Shown in pieces: positions 47,235 through 58,396 of a DNA stretch of 64,000 bases. The notes under the pieces are model-generated. The model ran no database searches and was not told the origin of the DNA. It was given only the letters and a program-made list of their open reading frames with translations. Position 1 is the first letter of the stretch; each line of letters begins with the position of its first letter. The translations under genes were made by a program, and so were the position numbers. This stretch comes from Epiperipatus broadwayi (Eukaryota > Onychophora > Udeonychophora > Euonychophora > Peripatidae): assembly GCA_028023455.1 (NCBI GenBank), contig JAQFVV010006334.1, positions 3,302,596 to 3,366,595 of the forward strand, in the 5' to 3' direction.

Positions 47235-49366
47235 AAAAAATTTGCTATAAAGTGTAAAGGAACCTTTTGATTCCTATTTGAGGCCTTAAACAAACTAAGC
47301 AGAGCAAATTTATTATGTCCACTCCATACAACTATTTCCTTTGCAGCTGTTATTACTATGTGATAGTACATATGATAAATAACATAGATGTGCTGCTCAC
47401 TAACATATATTAGCTAAAAGGGTTTGTTTATTGACTTTTTCCTTCTGAGTTTAAAATTAGAGAACATCACAGTCTTTTTTCTCAGCTGCGTAAAAGTTGA
47501 ATAGGGGCAAAACTCCCCATACAGTAGTGCCACCTGTGCAATCCAGAGCATTCATTGATTATTCTGGCTTACACAGAATGACACTACTGTATGGAGAGTT
47601 CTACCTTTGTTTTAACAGCTTATGCAAGTATAGCGAATGGCAATCCTATGATATTTAGTTCTTTAATACGAATCCTGCTCAATATGATGATGATAGCTGT
47701 GTATAGATGCTGAACTGTGGCCATGCATGTGAATGAGCTTGAATTGAAAACGTTATTGTGTTTTCATTTTGAACTTATAGCTTTATAGTTAACTAAAAAG
47801 TTAAAAGGTGACTAATAGAAGGTTGCAATTAGAGCCTAAAATGTAGATGCAGTGCTCTCAAATTCAAGCTTCTCACTGATGAAAAACTAGACACTAGTTT
47901 GGGGATATTGGATGAGTAGAGACTAGATAGGGATTTTATGCCCAAACCTTCTTGCATCCATTGATTTCTCTAGCTTGCACTAGATAGCACTACTGTATGG
48001 AAGATTTTGCTTGTATAAGCATAGGTAATGGTGATCATGTGATGTTTAGTATAAATTCTTAATTAAAATATCACTTGAGTTTCTTGAATGCAAGATGCAT
48101 TCAAGAATAATCAATATTTACATCCTTAACAGATAAAACAAAATAATGATCCTTATTTATGGAATGGTCAATGAAAGCATTATAGTTGGTTAATGGCTAG
48201 AAGTAACGAATGCTAAAGATCTTCTGATTATGAACCCAGGCTGCCTTTGATGATGACCTTTTACTTAGGTGTCTACAGTTGCAGATATCTTTTGAGAGAA
48301 GAAAGATGTTTATGAAAAAAAATCATCTGAATTTATGTGAGACGTTGTTGAATTTCATGAAATTAGAAGACACAATTGATTTACAAAGTGGGCAAACATT
48401 TCATCATAAAGGCCCAAATATTGAAATTCACAAACAGAATAAGATTCATTATAAATAAAAAGTAGAAGAAAAATATTATGGAGATTGAATTATATCAGCT
48501 AGAGTGACAGAATTATTAATCTTAATAGAAGATACCAAATGCTGATAATTTCGGTTTATGCTCCGACAAGTTTTTATTGTAACGAATGAGTAGAGGATTT
48601 TTATATGCATGTACAAAGTGATTTTGATTAGACCAAACAGCATTTAAAAGTTATCACAGATAACTTTAATTCTGAATTGGAAAATGATTGAAAGATGAAA
48701 GTGCTGTACCTAAATTGGGTTATAGTTACAGATTTGTGAAAGTCAAACATATATATATCCCCCCACCCCGTATGTAATTAATTAATTTTTAAAAACATTA
48801 CTAAATTGAAATAGAAATGAAAATAAGTAAATGAAAATCTAGCAGAATTCAATGTATTTCAACTAATAGGAAATATATATTTCAAATTTGCGACATTTTA
48901 ATATATTGAATACAGGAAATGTACAATTAGCAGATATAAAATACGTGTAAAAGCAAAATTAAAAGGATAAAAGCTGTTAAGAAAAATATTCTTAACGACT
49001 GATATTCATAATCTTCAGAAAGAGTACAATAAATTTAAATTAGAAGTCGAAATCGGTTTAAAATATTAAAAAGAACCTTTAAAGATAGTTCAAGACTTGT
49101 CATAAGAAAGATAGCTGGTATTAAAAAATAGCAATTTACTAGTAAATTTTCTTTTGAAACAAGACGATGTATGAAGCAAAAAAATATTAATGATATAAGA
49201 TAATATAAATGTGGATTGGGAAGATTGCTATAAAAGAAAATAAATCTCAAAAGTATAAAATATTATTGGATGCAAAGTTGATTCACTAATAAGAAAAAAA
49301 AATAGAATTATTACTAAAAACAAAAATATTATGAAATATATGGAAGAGTTTACAATTAACAATATA
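47235..49366 (+). mobile_element. RTE-like LINE, 5' part (interrupted copy)
   Basis: Same family as 2590-5390. The 5' untranslated part starts near 47235 and is split by a hairpin-family element at 47504-48050. The endonuclease region follows: ISVYAPTS near 48551-48574 (the strand before the catalytic core) and ITDNFNSEL at about 48650-48680, which matches the G-D-F-N-A motif with its glycine changed to threonine. It runs to the insertion junction at 49366 and resumes at 50774. Stops and frameshifts are common. Confidence 0.8.
47504..48050 (-). mobile_element. Hairpin-ended element, long form, nested in LINE
   Basis: Minus-strand copy containing the complete set of parts: hairpin (47504-47612), body ('tcctgctcaatatgatgatg', 'gctgaactgtggccatgcat'), then the 200-bp unit and the linear end read in reverse ('gtgatcatgtgatgtttagt'). 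It interrupts the LINE between its 'aaaagttgaata' and 'aaattcttaatta' blocks, which are adjacent in the copy at 2750. Being more diverged than the copies at 23-24 kb, it is an older insertion, and its flanking duplication is no longer clear. Confidence 0.75.
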
Positions 49367-50773
49367 TACATTCAAAGATCAGCCTTTCAAGCTAATTGTG
49401 CATGCGTCTTCTGCGAGTGTTAAATAATAAATGAATACTTCACTCTACAATACAAGATATAGTATTTATGCAGGAATAAAAGGAATCCTCTTATTCCTAC
49501 GACTCCAATTCTTTTATATGAGCAAATCTGAAGTACTGTTGAGTAAAGCATGAGAGTAGAATTCTCACTTTAAATTACTATCTACGATGTTGGAATGAAT
49601 GACGTCGGTGAAATTATCTAGAATTTACTAAACGTCATTCTAAGTGAAACTTAATTATAAGTAAATAAGCATTTATTTTTATAATTAATTTATTTACTTA
49701 TAATTAAGTTTCACTTAGAGTGACGTTTAGTAAATTCTAGACAATTTCACCAATGTCATTCATTCCAACATTGTAGATAGTAATTTAAAGTGAAAATTCT
49801 ACTCTCATGCTTTACTCAACAGTACTTCAGATTTGCTCATATAAAAAAATTTGAGTCATTGGAATAAGAGGATTCCTGCCTAAATACTATATCTTGTATT
49901 GTAAAGTGAAGTATTCATTTATTATTTAACACTCGCAGAAGACACATGCACAATTAGCTTGAAAGGCTGATCTTTGAATGTATACAATTATATGCATAGC
50001 ATCATATAAAAATAAATGCTTATTTAACCAAAAGACTGTTTTTTACGAGGCTCCTCGTAGACATCTGACGTCACTCTAACTCAGCCGATTCTTATGCTAA
50101 AAAATTCGTTCGATACGTTTTGAAGAGGTTTTTAAAAGTTCTGTAAGATGGTGCCCTCTTCCGACTTATTTTACAAGTAAAAAATAAAAAAAACGCATTT
50201 AAACCTAAACAAAGAAAGAACATTATTTGTGATTGGTTCTTAGCAAGCTCTCAGCCGAAAAAGACATTCTGATTGGCTGGAAAGAACAAAGAAACCGCCT
50301 GATCAAAGAAAATAAAGAAAAACGCTGAGATTTTCATTTCGAATATGATTAAAGTATTATAAAATTATATTTATGGAAATTAAAAATTATTTTCAGAGAG
50401 AATAATAAAAAAACAAAATTATTTTCGAAAAATATTGAAGATTTTAGTAAAAATATTGAAGATGTAGTAAAAAGAAATATTTACTTTTCTATAACGTAAA
50501 AGTCGATCTTTTTGTTTATATTATAGCTTTTATGTTGCCGAAATTGAATATTTTAGAATAAATAAATAGCAATTTATTTTTGAAAGAACTTTCGTTCTCT
50601 TCATAACCTGAAAAATTATTAATATACTTTTTATAAACGTATCTGAGTTGAATTTAATATTATAGGCGAATATGTTTTAACAATAGGCTTTGTCTTCAGT
50701 TTGTGAGTTGGCCAATTAAAAGATTTGATTTTTACCTCATACAACCAATAATATAATTAGCGGTTAAAAGGTT
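49367..50773. mobile_element. 1.4-kb insertion with one-sided 600-bp hairpin and 13-bp duplication
   Basis: It splits the LINE, and the exact repeat aattaacaatata flanks it (49354-49366, 50774-50786). The same LINE sequence is uninterrupted at about 4110-4180, which proves the insertion. The left part (49367-49984) is a nearly perfect palindrome with arms of about 300 bp: 'tacattcaaagatcagcctt' on the left and 'aaggctgatctttgaatgta' on the right, centre near 49675. The right ~790 bp (49985-50773) is single-copy, CpG-retaining and has four CCAAT or inverted CCAAT words (50232, 50272, 50712, 50745). No coding frame, poly(A) or transposase was seen. I do not recognise the family. Confidence 0.85.
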
Positions 50774-52200
50774 AATTAACAATATAGTAATAAAGAACAA
50801 CAAAACAAAGTACCCTCTACGATTACTACATCTTTTAAATTGTTAAATATTTTAAATGAATAAGAGAGACATAAAGAGAAAAGTTCCATGAAATGATGGA
50901 ATTATTATCGATATTTAAAAAGGAGGTAAAAAAATTTAAAAAAAATTGTTGGCAATGTTATATATCAAATATTTAACTGATAAAAATGTTCCAGATGATT
51001 GGAAGAAAACAGTTATAATATTAGTATTCAAGACAGATGATAAAAAAGTTATTAGAAATATGGACCTATCAGTCTTTAATCAGTTTTGTATAAATTTTTT
51101 ACCAAGATAATTACAATGTGTCTGCAATGAATTTTGGATGCTAACTAACTAACATCTGGATTTAGAAGTGGTTTTATATATTGGATCATATCCAGATACT
51201 GAGAAGTTTACAGAGAGGTCCTATAATATGAGTTGCCATTATGTTTTGGATTTGCAGATTACGAAAAAAGATTTGATTAAGATATCGACTCAAAACACTA
51301 TTAGACTCTGAAGAATATTTATCAAAATGTAACAACAGTGATTAGATTACATGGCAGTTTTACAAGAAATATTTTGTGAATTAAAATGGAATACTAAGAC
51401 ATTAAAGTAAATGGAGATTATTTAAATCATCTAGATTTTGCAGAAGATTTGCTTTTTGCAATTAATGTTTCAGAATTTCATAAAATGTTGTTGATTTAAC
51501 AGATGAAAGTCAAACTAAAGACAATAGTTAAATAACTGAAGTCACATTCCATAGATTTTCTTTGAAAAATTTTAAAATGAAGGTTGTAATCATGAATTAA
51601 AAGAAATTAACAACTATAAATAGGTTGTTCAGATTTTTAATACAGCTAGAAACTTAATGCATAAAACTAATCATAGAATTAAACTGGGATGAAGTGTTTT
51701 TGATAGAAAATGATTTAGTATTAAAGAAAATATGCCTACGTGCTTGAGCGGTAAGTAGCTATATATTAGCAGATCCTATTTATATATTTGGATCTTGAAC
51801 ATTTAACAGAAGACCAATACAGAGAATTCAGAACAATCAATGAAGTATTGGGTGATGTATATTAGGAAAAGCAATAAGAGATTGAAAATGAAATATATGT
51901 TTGATAGAACAAACAGATATCACTAACATCATTGGAAGAATTAAAATACTGAAATAGAGCTGGGATAAACAGAACTAGAAGAGAGAGGGTAATAGATGAA
52001 TAATTGAAGTTTTAAGTTGGATATCAAGATATTATGAAAGATCTAAAAAAAGGCATATATGATGTGGATGGAAGAAATAATGAAGTTTGCTAATATGATG
52101 TGGAGAAAAGAGGCTATGGATTAGAAAAATTGGATTATATTGGGAAAGATCTTCATTCTGAAATGGATTGATAATACTTGAAAATGATGATGATGATGAT
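50774..52200 (+). mobile_element. RTE-like LINE, 3' part (interrupted copy)
   Basis: Continuation of 47235-49366. It includes LLAMLYIKYLTDK, then VPDDWKKTVIILVFK (about 50988-51032), the region just before the RT core. A SGFRSGF-like stretch lies near 51153-51175, a DYEKRFD-like block near 51258-51280, and an FAED-like remnant of the catalytic box near 51436-51450. The terminal basic block and a (GAT)n tail end at about 52184-52201. No intact frame remains. Confidence 0.8.
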
Positions 52201-52204
52201 AAAT

Positions 52205-54090
52205 TAATTTATTTAAAAATTAAATCAGTCCTTTCTTCTTACTTCACGATTTTTATTTTATTTCTTTTTTTTTATAAATATTTCACATCCAATAATATGA
52301 TAAGTATGATTATTAATTGTGATCAGTGTTGAAGAGATCCTTTATATAGATACACTGATTAAGGAAGGCTATAACTATAGTTTGTTGAATTTACATATTC
52401 AAGAGGTTTATTACTATCTTTGCTTTTTAAACCAATTGATTTATAAGTACCTATAATTCAAATGATTTAAAAACAACAAACTCACCACTATGTGGTACAG
52501 CTATAAATTTTCAAATACCTTAATTTCATGTAATTTTTAAAATTGAACAGATGTTCATTTCAGTACCTTCTTACATATGTCTCCATTTTTCAAAAATAAA
52601 AGTAGTTTGGATTTAGCTTATATAAGTTTTACCCCCCCTCTTCTTTTGGGGTGGGGGATAATGGTAATAGTGCTTCATTTTGTGTAAATTATCACTATTG
52701 TTTTTCTACTTTTTTTAGATAAGTTTTATAATATATTGTATTGGAAATCTTGAAGGACCTTTTTAAATATGATTAAACAAGGTAAATTTCATAGTCATAT
52801 CCACAGTAGATAATAATGGAGATGATTGAATCTAAAAACAGATATTTTCCAATCACCTCACCAAAATTAACAGTCTTTTGAAATAGTTTTTATCACTCAT
52901 CAATAATTTTATTAAAAAAAAAACCACATGCATTTTAATTCTTTTGCTAGAGCGCCATGATGAATAAACCAATTTCAAATACCATGATCCCTCAATTCAC
53001 AGAACATCCTGGCATTTTGTCAGAGGTTAAACATTCTCTCTAATTAAATATATTTTCATCTTTTGATAAATATGGAACTGATAAATGTTAATGTGAACAT
53101 TTGGAAATAAAAGCTGTTAAATAAAATGACATTGACAACTTGGAATTTTTTTAAAACTAATAATAATTTATTCCACAATTAAAATTATTCACATTATACA
53201 CGCACACACACAAAGTTAAAAATAATTATTTTAAAATGCACTCATACAACTAAGCATATAAAAAATAAATGGATAGCAATAACTTAGCAATTAATACATA
53301 TAAAATATATTCTAATAAAAAAATCAGAATGTTCTGTCTTAAGACCTTTTCAATATATTGTTTTTTTTTAAGACTTCCATTACTGATTCATAATGGCATG
53401 AAAATCGTGATGTTTTTCTTTCAACTGGTTTCTATCTAAATGTTCTACTTTTCAAAGATAAAATCGAGACACCCATTTTCCACTGGTGTATTTTAGTTAA
53501 TCCTGGATTAGCCATTGAAGTTCAACTCAGGAAGTTTCCAGAAGAAATTTACCTAGTTTATGGCCACTGAATATACTTTAGTAATTAGCACTGCGTATTT
53601 TCTGGAGATATAAATAAATAATTTTTGAATTCATGAAGCAAATGTTTCAATCACGTTAAGAATTCACCAAGCTAACAAATTTCTTCTCTTTTTTAAAAAA
53701 CAATGGAACTAAACTCTCTAGTCCAGCTAATGAAAAAAAATGAAAAACTGCCCTCTCTCTTTTATTTTCTCTCTTATCAATTCTTTTGCTTAATTTAAAC
53801 GATCTTACATGGATTCTTCTATTAAAATTCATGTTAATAAATATGTTTTATTTATCAATATTTGTTTATTTAATCCAAATAAGATGCTTTTATACATCTC
53901 TCACTCATGCACACACACACATGCACATTCACAATAACATTTATATTTAAAAGAACTTTAAATAATTTTTAACAATTCAGTGCATGTTTGCTATGCTGAA
54001 TGACCACTAATATATTTATTGTAAGTAATGCCCTATAATAATAAAATTAAAATGTACTTATTATATAAAGAAGTCGCTATTTTAGTATAA
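52205..54090. other. Intergenic, nothing recognised
   Basis: A C-run/G-run pair (accccccctcttcttttggg, then gtggggg) lies at 52630-52658 and could form a small hairpin. No gene-like sequence otherwise. Confidence 0.35.
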
Positions 54091-54094
54091 ATAG

Positions 54095-54570
54095 AACCAA
54101 TTTTATTTCTCTTTTATTCACACCATCATTATACATTTATTATTAAAAGTAATCATTGTTTTACTAAAATAAGTAAGCAGCCTCCCATTTCAGTTGATAG
54201 TGATAGAGACTACAGTAATTTTATTTCTTATTTGCATCAATAACTTATAAAAAGATATCACTATTTTACAAAAAAATAAATTCCCTTCAGCTGACAGCAA
54301 TATAAACAAAAGTAATTTTACTTCTCCTTTATTTGCATCAATTGTTATTTCATTTATTATCAAAAGAGATAGACTAAAAAAATAAGCAATCTTCCCATCT
54401 CAATTGAATGATAAAAGCAAAAATATTTTTATTTCTCTTTTATTAACATCAATGTTTATTTTATTTATTACAAAAAGTACACCACTGTTTCACTAATAAG
54501 CCACATCTCAGTTGACAATGGTAAAAATAAAAGCAATTTTACTTCTCTTTTATTAACATCACTTTTTTTT
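54095..54570. repeat. Diverged minisatellite, ~100-116-bp period, about 4-5 units
   Basis: The word tttttatttctcttttattcacatca (variants) recurs at about 54100, 54220, 54328, 54428 and 54537. Each is followed by a 'tttattacaaaaagta' block and then 'cccatctcagttgataatgg'-like sequence. Units share order but differ by many substitutions, so this is an old tandem array. Confidence 0.75.
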
Positions 54571-54574
54571 TTTA

Positions 54575-56230
54575 CTTTTCATGTAAATATTGTAATATAA
54601 AAAAAATCAAATTTGGAAACATAAAATTAATATATTTTTTTGGGAGAAGTATGAGATACTGATTGTAGTTGGAATGTCACAAAATCTTATTATAGTCTTT
54701 GCAGTTAAATGGAGCTAAATAGAGAATTATTCATGACAACTATAAGAAAAAACAAAAGCAATCAATCAGCTATTTATTTGGATATGTCAATATTTATAAT
54801 ACAATACATTTGTCAATATTAAACCCCAAATCAAATATAAATTTAAAAAAAATTAAATATTTTGAATTAAAATATAGGTAACAATGTATTATAAAATGGA
54901 AAAGCAAAGAACAGAAGTAAGTAAAATATTTTAAGACATCATTTATAAACATATGTATTAAAATTTAAAAAGTAAACAGAATAATAAAATAAAATGCATA
55001 AATTTATTGAATATTTTTTAGGTTATTTTATAATTGTTGATTTTTAGATATATATTTAAAAATATTTGGATTATATTTTTGAATAAGATTTTATTAATTT
55101 ATCTTAATAATTTACTAAATGTAAGAAGGGCAGCATTTAAACAATTTATTTGGGGGACAAAGAATAAACTACTACTGTCATATCATGCTAGCATAATGTT
55201 TTATTATTTTGTGAACTTATATAAAATATTGCTTCTATTAGGACAGGATACTATATAGGCTACTCCATATACTTTTATACTACTGTTTACCATGCAGACA
55301 AACAATCACTTTCTTATTATTGCCTACATTTAATTCAAAAATTGCTTACACTGAGATAAAACCCAATATGTTATTATAAATAACATCAAATTTTGATTAA
55401 AAATATGATGAAAATGAAGTTCCTGGTTAGCATGTATGAGTGTTAGAGAGTATTTCAAAACTTGCTTTTATTAAAGTTTGTATTAATGTTAGAGAGTATT
55501 TCAAGAACTTTATGGATGTTAGAGCTAAATTTCATTTTGGAAGCAATGAATAAGCTTTATTAAACATTCTTCTTGGATAAATAAACATTGTATTTTGTTA
55601 TTTTTATAAAAAAAAAACATAAGAAAATTATAATTATAATAAATATAAAAATGTTATAAAAATATAAGGATGTAATTTTTTAAATGTAAGGATTACTTCC
55701 CTAACATTCATTGACTACAGCTACTATTTGTAATAAAATCATAGTATTTGAATTAAAAATCAGTTGTTATTTTTAGTGAGAATGTTTTAAGTCTGTAATT
55801 ATCCTGTTGATTAGAGAGATTGTATAAAAAATGCAAGTATAATAAGAGGGATTAATATTTTTTTTCATTGATTGATTGCTTACAATATTATAAAATTCAA
55901 ATCAGGAATGTTGTGAATGCATATATATATATATATTATAATAAAGCAAATTCCTGTTTACCTGCTTAGTTGCAAATTCACCTTTCTATATAGGATAGAC
56001 TCTAACGAGTTATTGATTCATATTCTTTCATATTTGAGCGTTTTAATTTTACAATTTTACCTTTTTTCTCTATCAAATATGATAATCTTAATATTATTTA
56101 TTATAAATATAAGCCTTTAAATGATAGACATTCTAAAAGGTAAAATTTGTTGTTTGAGAAATATGAGAATAAATTTCTAACAATGATATTTTGGCATCAT
56201 TGGACAAATTAATCTATTCACAAAGGCAGT
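54575..56230. other. Intergenic, nothing recognised
   Basis: AT-rich with a (TA)n microsatellite at 55920-55937. The word 'gttagagagtatttcaa' is repeated at about 55442 and 55489. Confidence 0.4.
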
Positions 56231-56258
56231 AGAATGAAATATTATATATATATTTCAT

Positions 56259-56347
56259 GTGTCAAAGCATCAGCCAGGAAGCAAACCTGCAAACCTGGGA
56301 CAACTGCTTGTAAGACAGCTGTGCTGACCACTTGGCCACCAATGGTT
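56259..56347 (-). mobile_element. tRNA-Val-like SINE, minus strand
   Basis: The minus strand carries the SINE head (reverse of 'gaccacttggccaccaatgg' for the A-box side and 'gcaaacctgcaaacctggg' for the B-box side) and a TAC-type anticodon loop (reverse of ttgtaag). The end is TTTGACACAT. Near-direct repeats with an 'atgaaat...atatattt' core flank it (about 56233-56254 and 56348-56364), fitting target-primed insertion. A poly(A) tail is absent or merged into the (TA) tract. Confidence 0.75.
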
Positions 56348-56369
56348 GATGAAATTATATATTTGAATT

Positions 56370-56727
56370 ATTTAAATACAAGTGTAGTATATATACTTAA
56401 GCTAGATGTAATTACAAATAATTTAAATTCAGATAATAAAGCTCTCTTCATCCATCCCCTCCATCTTATACAACCAATACACATATAAATATAAACTGAC
56501 ACTGATTATATATATGTGTGGGAGATGATGATCAGGACCAGCTGATGAGTACTGGTTCAACACAAAATATGTATATTGGAGATCATTTATCTTTTTTATG
56601 TGTATGTGGTCATGTGTATTGGTTATATAAGATGGAATGGATGATTAAAGGGAACTTGAAAGTCTGGGTTCAAATCCTCTTGTAATTACATCTAGTTTAA
56701 GTATATATAGTATTCATGTATTTAAAT
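56370..56727 (+). mobile_element. REP-B copy bounded by 47-bp inverted repeats
   Basis: The left arm 56370-56416 ('tatatacttaagctagatg') and right arm 56681-56727 ('catctagtttaagtatata') are near-perfect inverted repeats. Between them lies the REP-B core ('gatcaggaccagctgatgag', 'gtatattggagatcatttat') ending in a B-box-like 'gggttcaaatcctct' just inside the right arm. This is a second structural variant showing that the family forms hairpins. Confidence 0.75.
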
Positions 56728-56819
56728 ATTACAGAATTAGCCTGCATTCTTCCTACCCCTCTTCTGTGTATTTAAATGGTCATAAGGTCCTTCATATGAA
56801 GGGTTAGATTGACTTATGG

Positions 56820-57145
56820 TAACATGGGTATGACAACAAAATTGGTAAACAAGAGCTTTGAACATGCCATCATCAGATTGGATGACTGATGAGTTGGAGG
56901 ATGAAGAAGATTGAAGTTCTGACCATTAAAGTTTGCAGATTTGCTATCTTAATATAAACCAAGCACTGATTATATATATATGGCAAGAGGATATGGACCA
57001 ACTGGTGAGTGCTGGTTCAGCATGAAATACATGTATTGGAGATCATTTATCTTTTTTGGGTGTATGTAGTTATGGGTATTGGTTGTATAATATGGAATGG
57101 AAGACTGAATGAAGCTTAAAAGTTTGGGGTCAAATCTCTAAGATT
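56820..57145 (+). repeat. Interspersed repeat with B-box-like end (REP-B)
   Basis: Direct-orientation copy about 100 bp downstream of the previous one. Blocks: 'aacatgccatcatcagattg', 'gaccattaaagtttgcagat', 'ctatcttaatataaaccaag', 'tggtgagtgctggttcagca' and a decayed 'ggggtcaaatctcta' end. Confidence 0.75.
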
Positions 57146-57149
57146 TGAA

Positions 57150-57709
57150 TTATATGTTGTTAAAATGAAGATAAATTTATCACTAAAGAAAGAAAAAAAA
57201 TGTTAATGTAGTGAAAACTGCTTCCATTTGCCATAACAAACTTTTTAAAAGTGGTCTTTTTAAAAATAAATGCTTTCAAAGAAAATTGGCTTGCAGTGAT
57301 GTACGTTTTTGATTTTAAAAAAAGTATTTTACAAAAATATTGTCTAAACAATCTTCAATTTATAAACAAATTACTGAAAATTACAATTTTTCTTTAGGTG
57401 TGTACATTTTTCTGTTATTTGGCTTCAGGATAAAACAACAATCAAAGACTGTCATTTTTGCTGACATCTAGGTGTGCCTTCCTTATGACATTATCATAAA
57501 AATGAGCTATTTTCATTGCCTAAAAGGTCCATATAATGCTAAGATCTGTATGAAAGGTTATAAATAAGCTTAAAAACAATGTAGAGAAGATATACTGATT
57601 GCAGCACCATTGTAATGCCCCAAAGAACAAGACCTGCTTGAGATTATCAGGCTACGATGGCCCTTATATTTTGTTTTTCTTAAAATAAGAGACAAAAATC
57701 AAATTTATG

Positions 57710-57751
<42 letters not shown>

Positions 57752-58080
57752 GTAAATTCATATTTATACTAAATAATAACATATTATAAGCTAATGAATC
57801 AACAACTAATACTTATTCCCTGTGATTTCTTTAATAGTAACACATATTTTATCTTTAGATATTAAATACAGAGGATTATATGCACGTATCTATAGTCATA
57901 TTAACAGTAAATAATATTCACTCAATAGCTAATTAACCAAAAATTAATATTACTTTTTTTACTTTCTTAACCTATAATTCTTCAGCTTTTAACTATTAAC
58001 AATACCAATGTCATTACTTTTTCTAAATCTCTAATCATCATTATAACCCTGCAAAATGCAATAATAATATTAATTCACTT
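57150..58080. other. Intergenic; microsatellite inside
   Basis: A (CA)n(TA)n tract is at 57709-57751. A higher-complexity patch at 57595-57665 ('agaacaagacctgcttgaga') has no identified match. Confidence 0.4.
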
Positions 58081-58091
58081 CTCAATAGATT

Positions 58092-58385
58092 ATAAACAAA
58101 GCAAAACTCTACATACAGTATTGCCACCCTGTGCCGACCAGAGTAATCAATGAATGCCAGAAGGCTTGTGCATAAAATCCCTATCTAATGCCTATTCATC
58201 CAATATCCCCAGATTAGTTTCTGGCTTGTGGCATAGGTATTAGATAGGGATTTTATTCACAAGCCTTCTGGTATTCATTGATTACTCTGGTTGGCACAGA
58301 GTGGCAATACTGTATGTAGAGTTTTGCTTTGTTTATAAACAATTATGTGCTAGTATAAGATAGTGATCATATGATGCTTAATGGT
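58092..58385 (-). mobile_element. Hairpin-ended element, 294 bp, 11-bp direct repeats
   Basis: Flanked by the exact repeat ctcaatagatt at 58081-58091 and 58386-58396. In minus orientation the linear end is ACCATTAAGCATCATATGAT and the hairpin end is TTTGCTTTGTTTAT. The arms 'aaagcaaaactctacataca' and 'gtatgtagagttttgcttt' enclose the unit ending 'gtttctggcttgtggc'. It shares a compensating change (tctaca/tgtaga) in both arms, which shows that the arms evolve together. Confidence 0.85.
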
Positions 58386-58396
58386 CTCAATAGATT

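Noticed and set aside
49367-49984. Palindrome as a stand-alone TA-flanked MITE
   Set aside because: The 13-bp duplication lies outside the larger 49367-50773 segment, and the LINE resumes only at 50774, so the palindrome is part of a larger insertion.
56234-56488. 84-codon open frame
   Set aside because: It runs through an antisense SINE and the left arm of an inverted repeat. No protein-like features.
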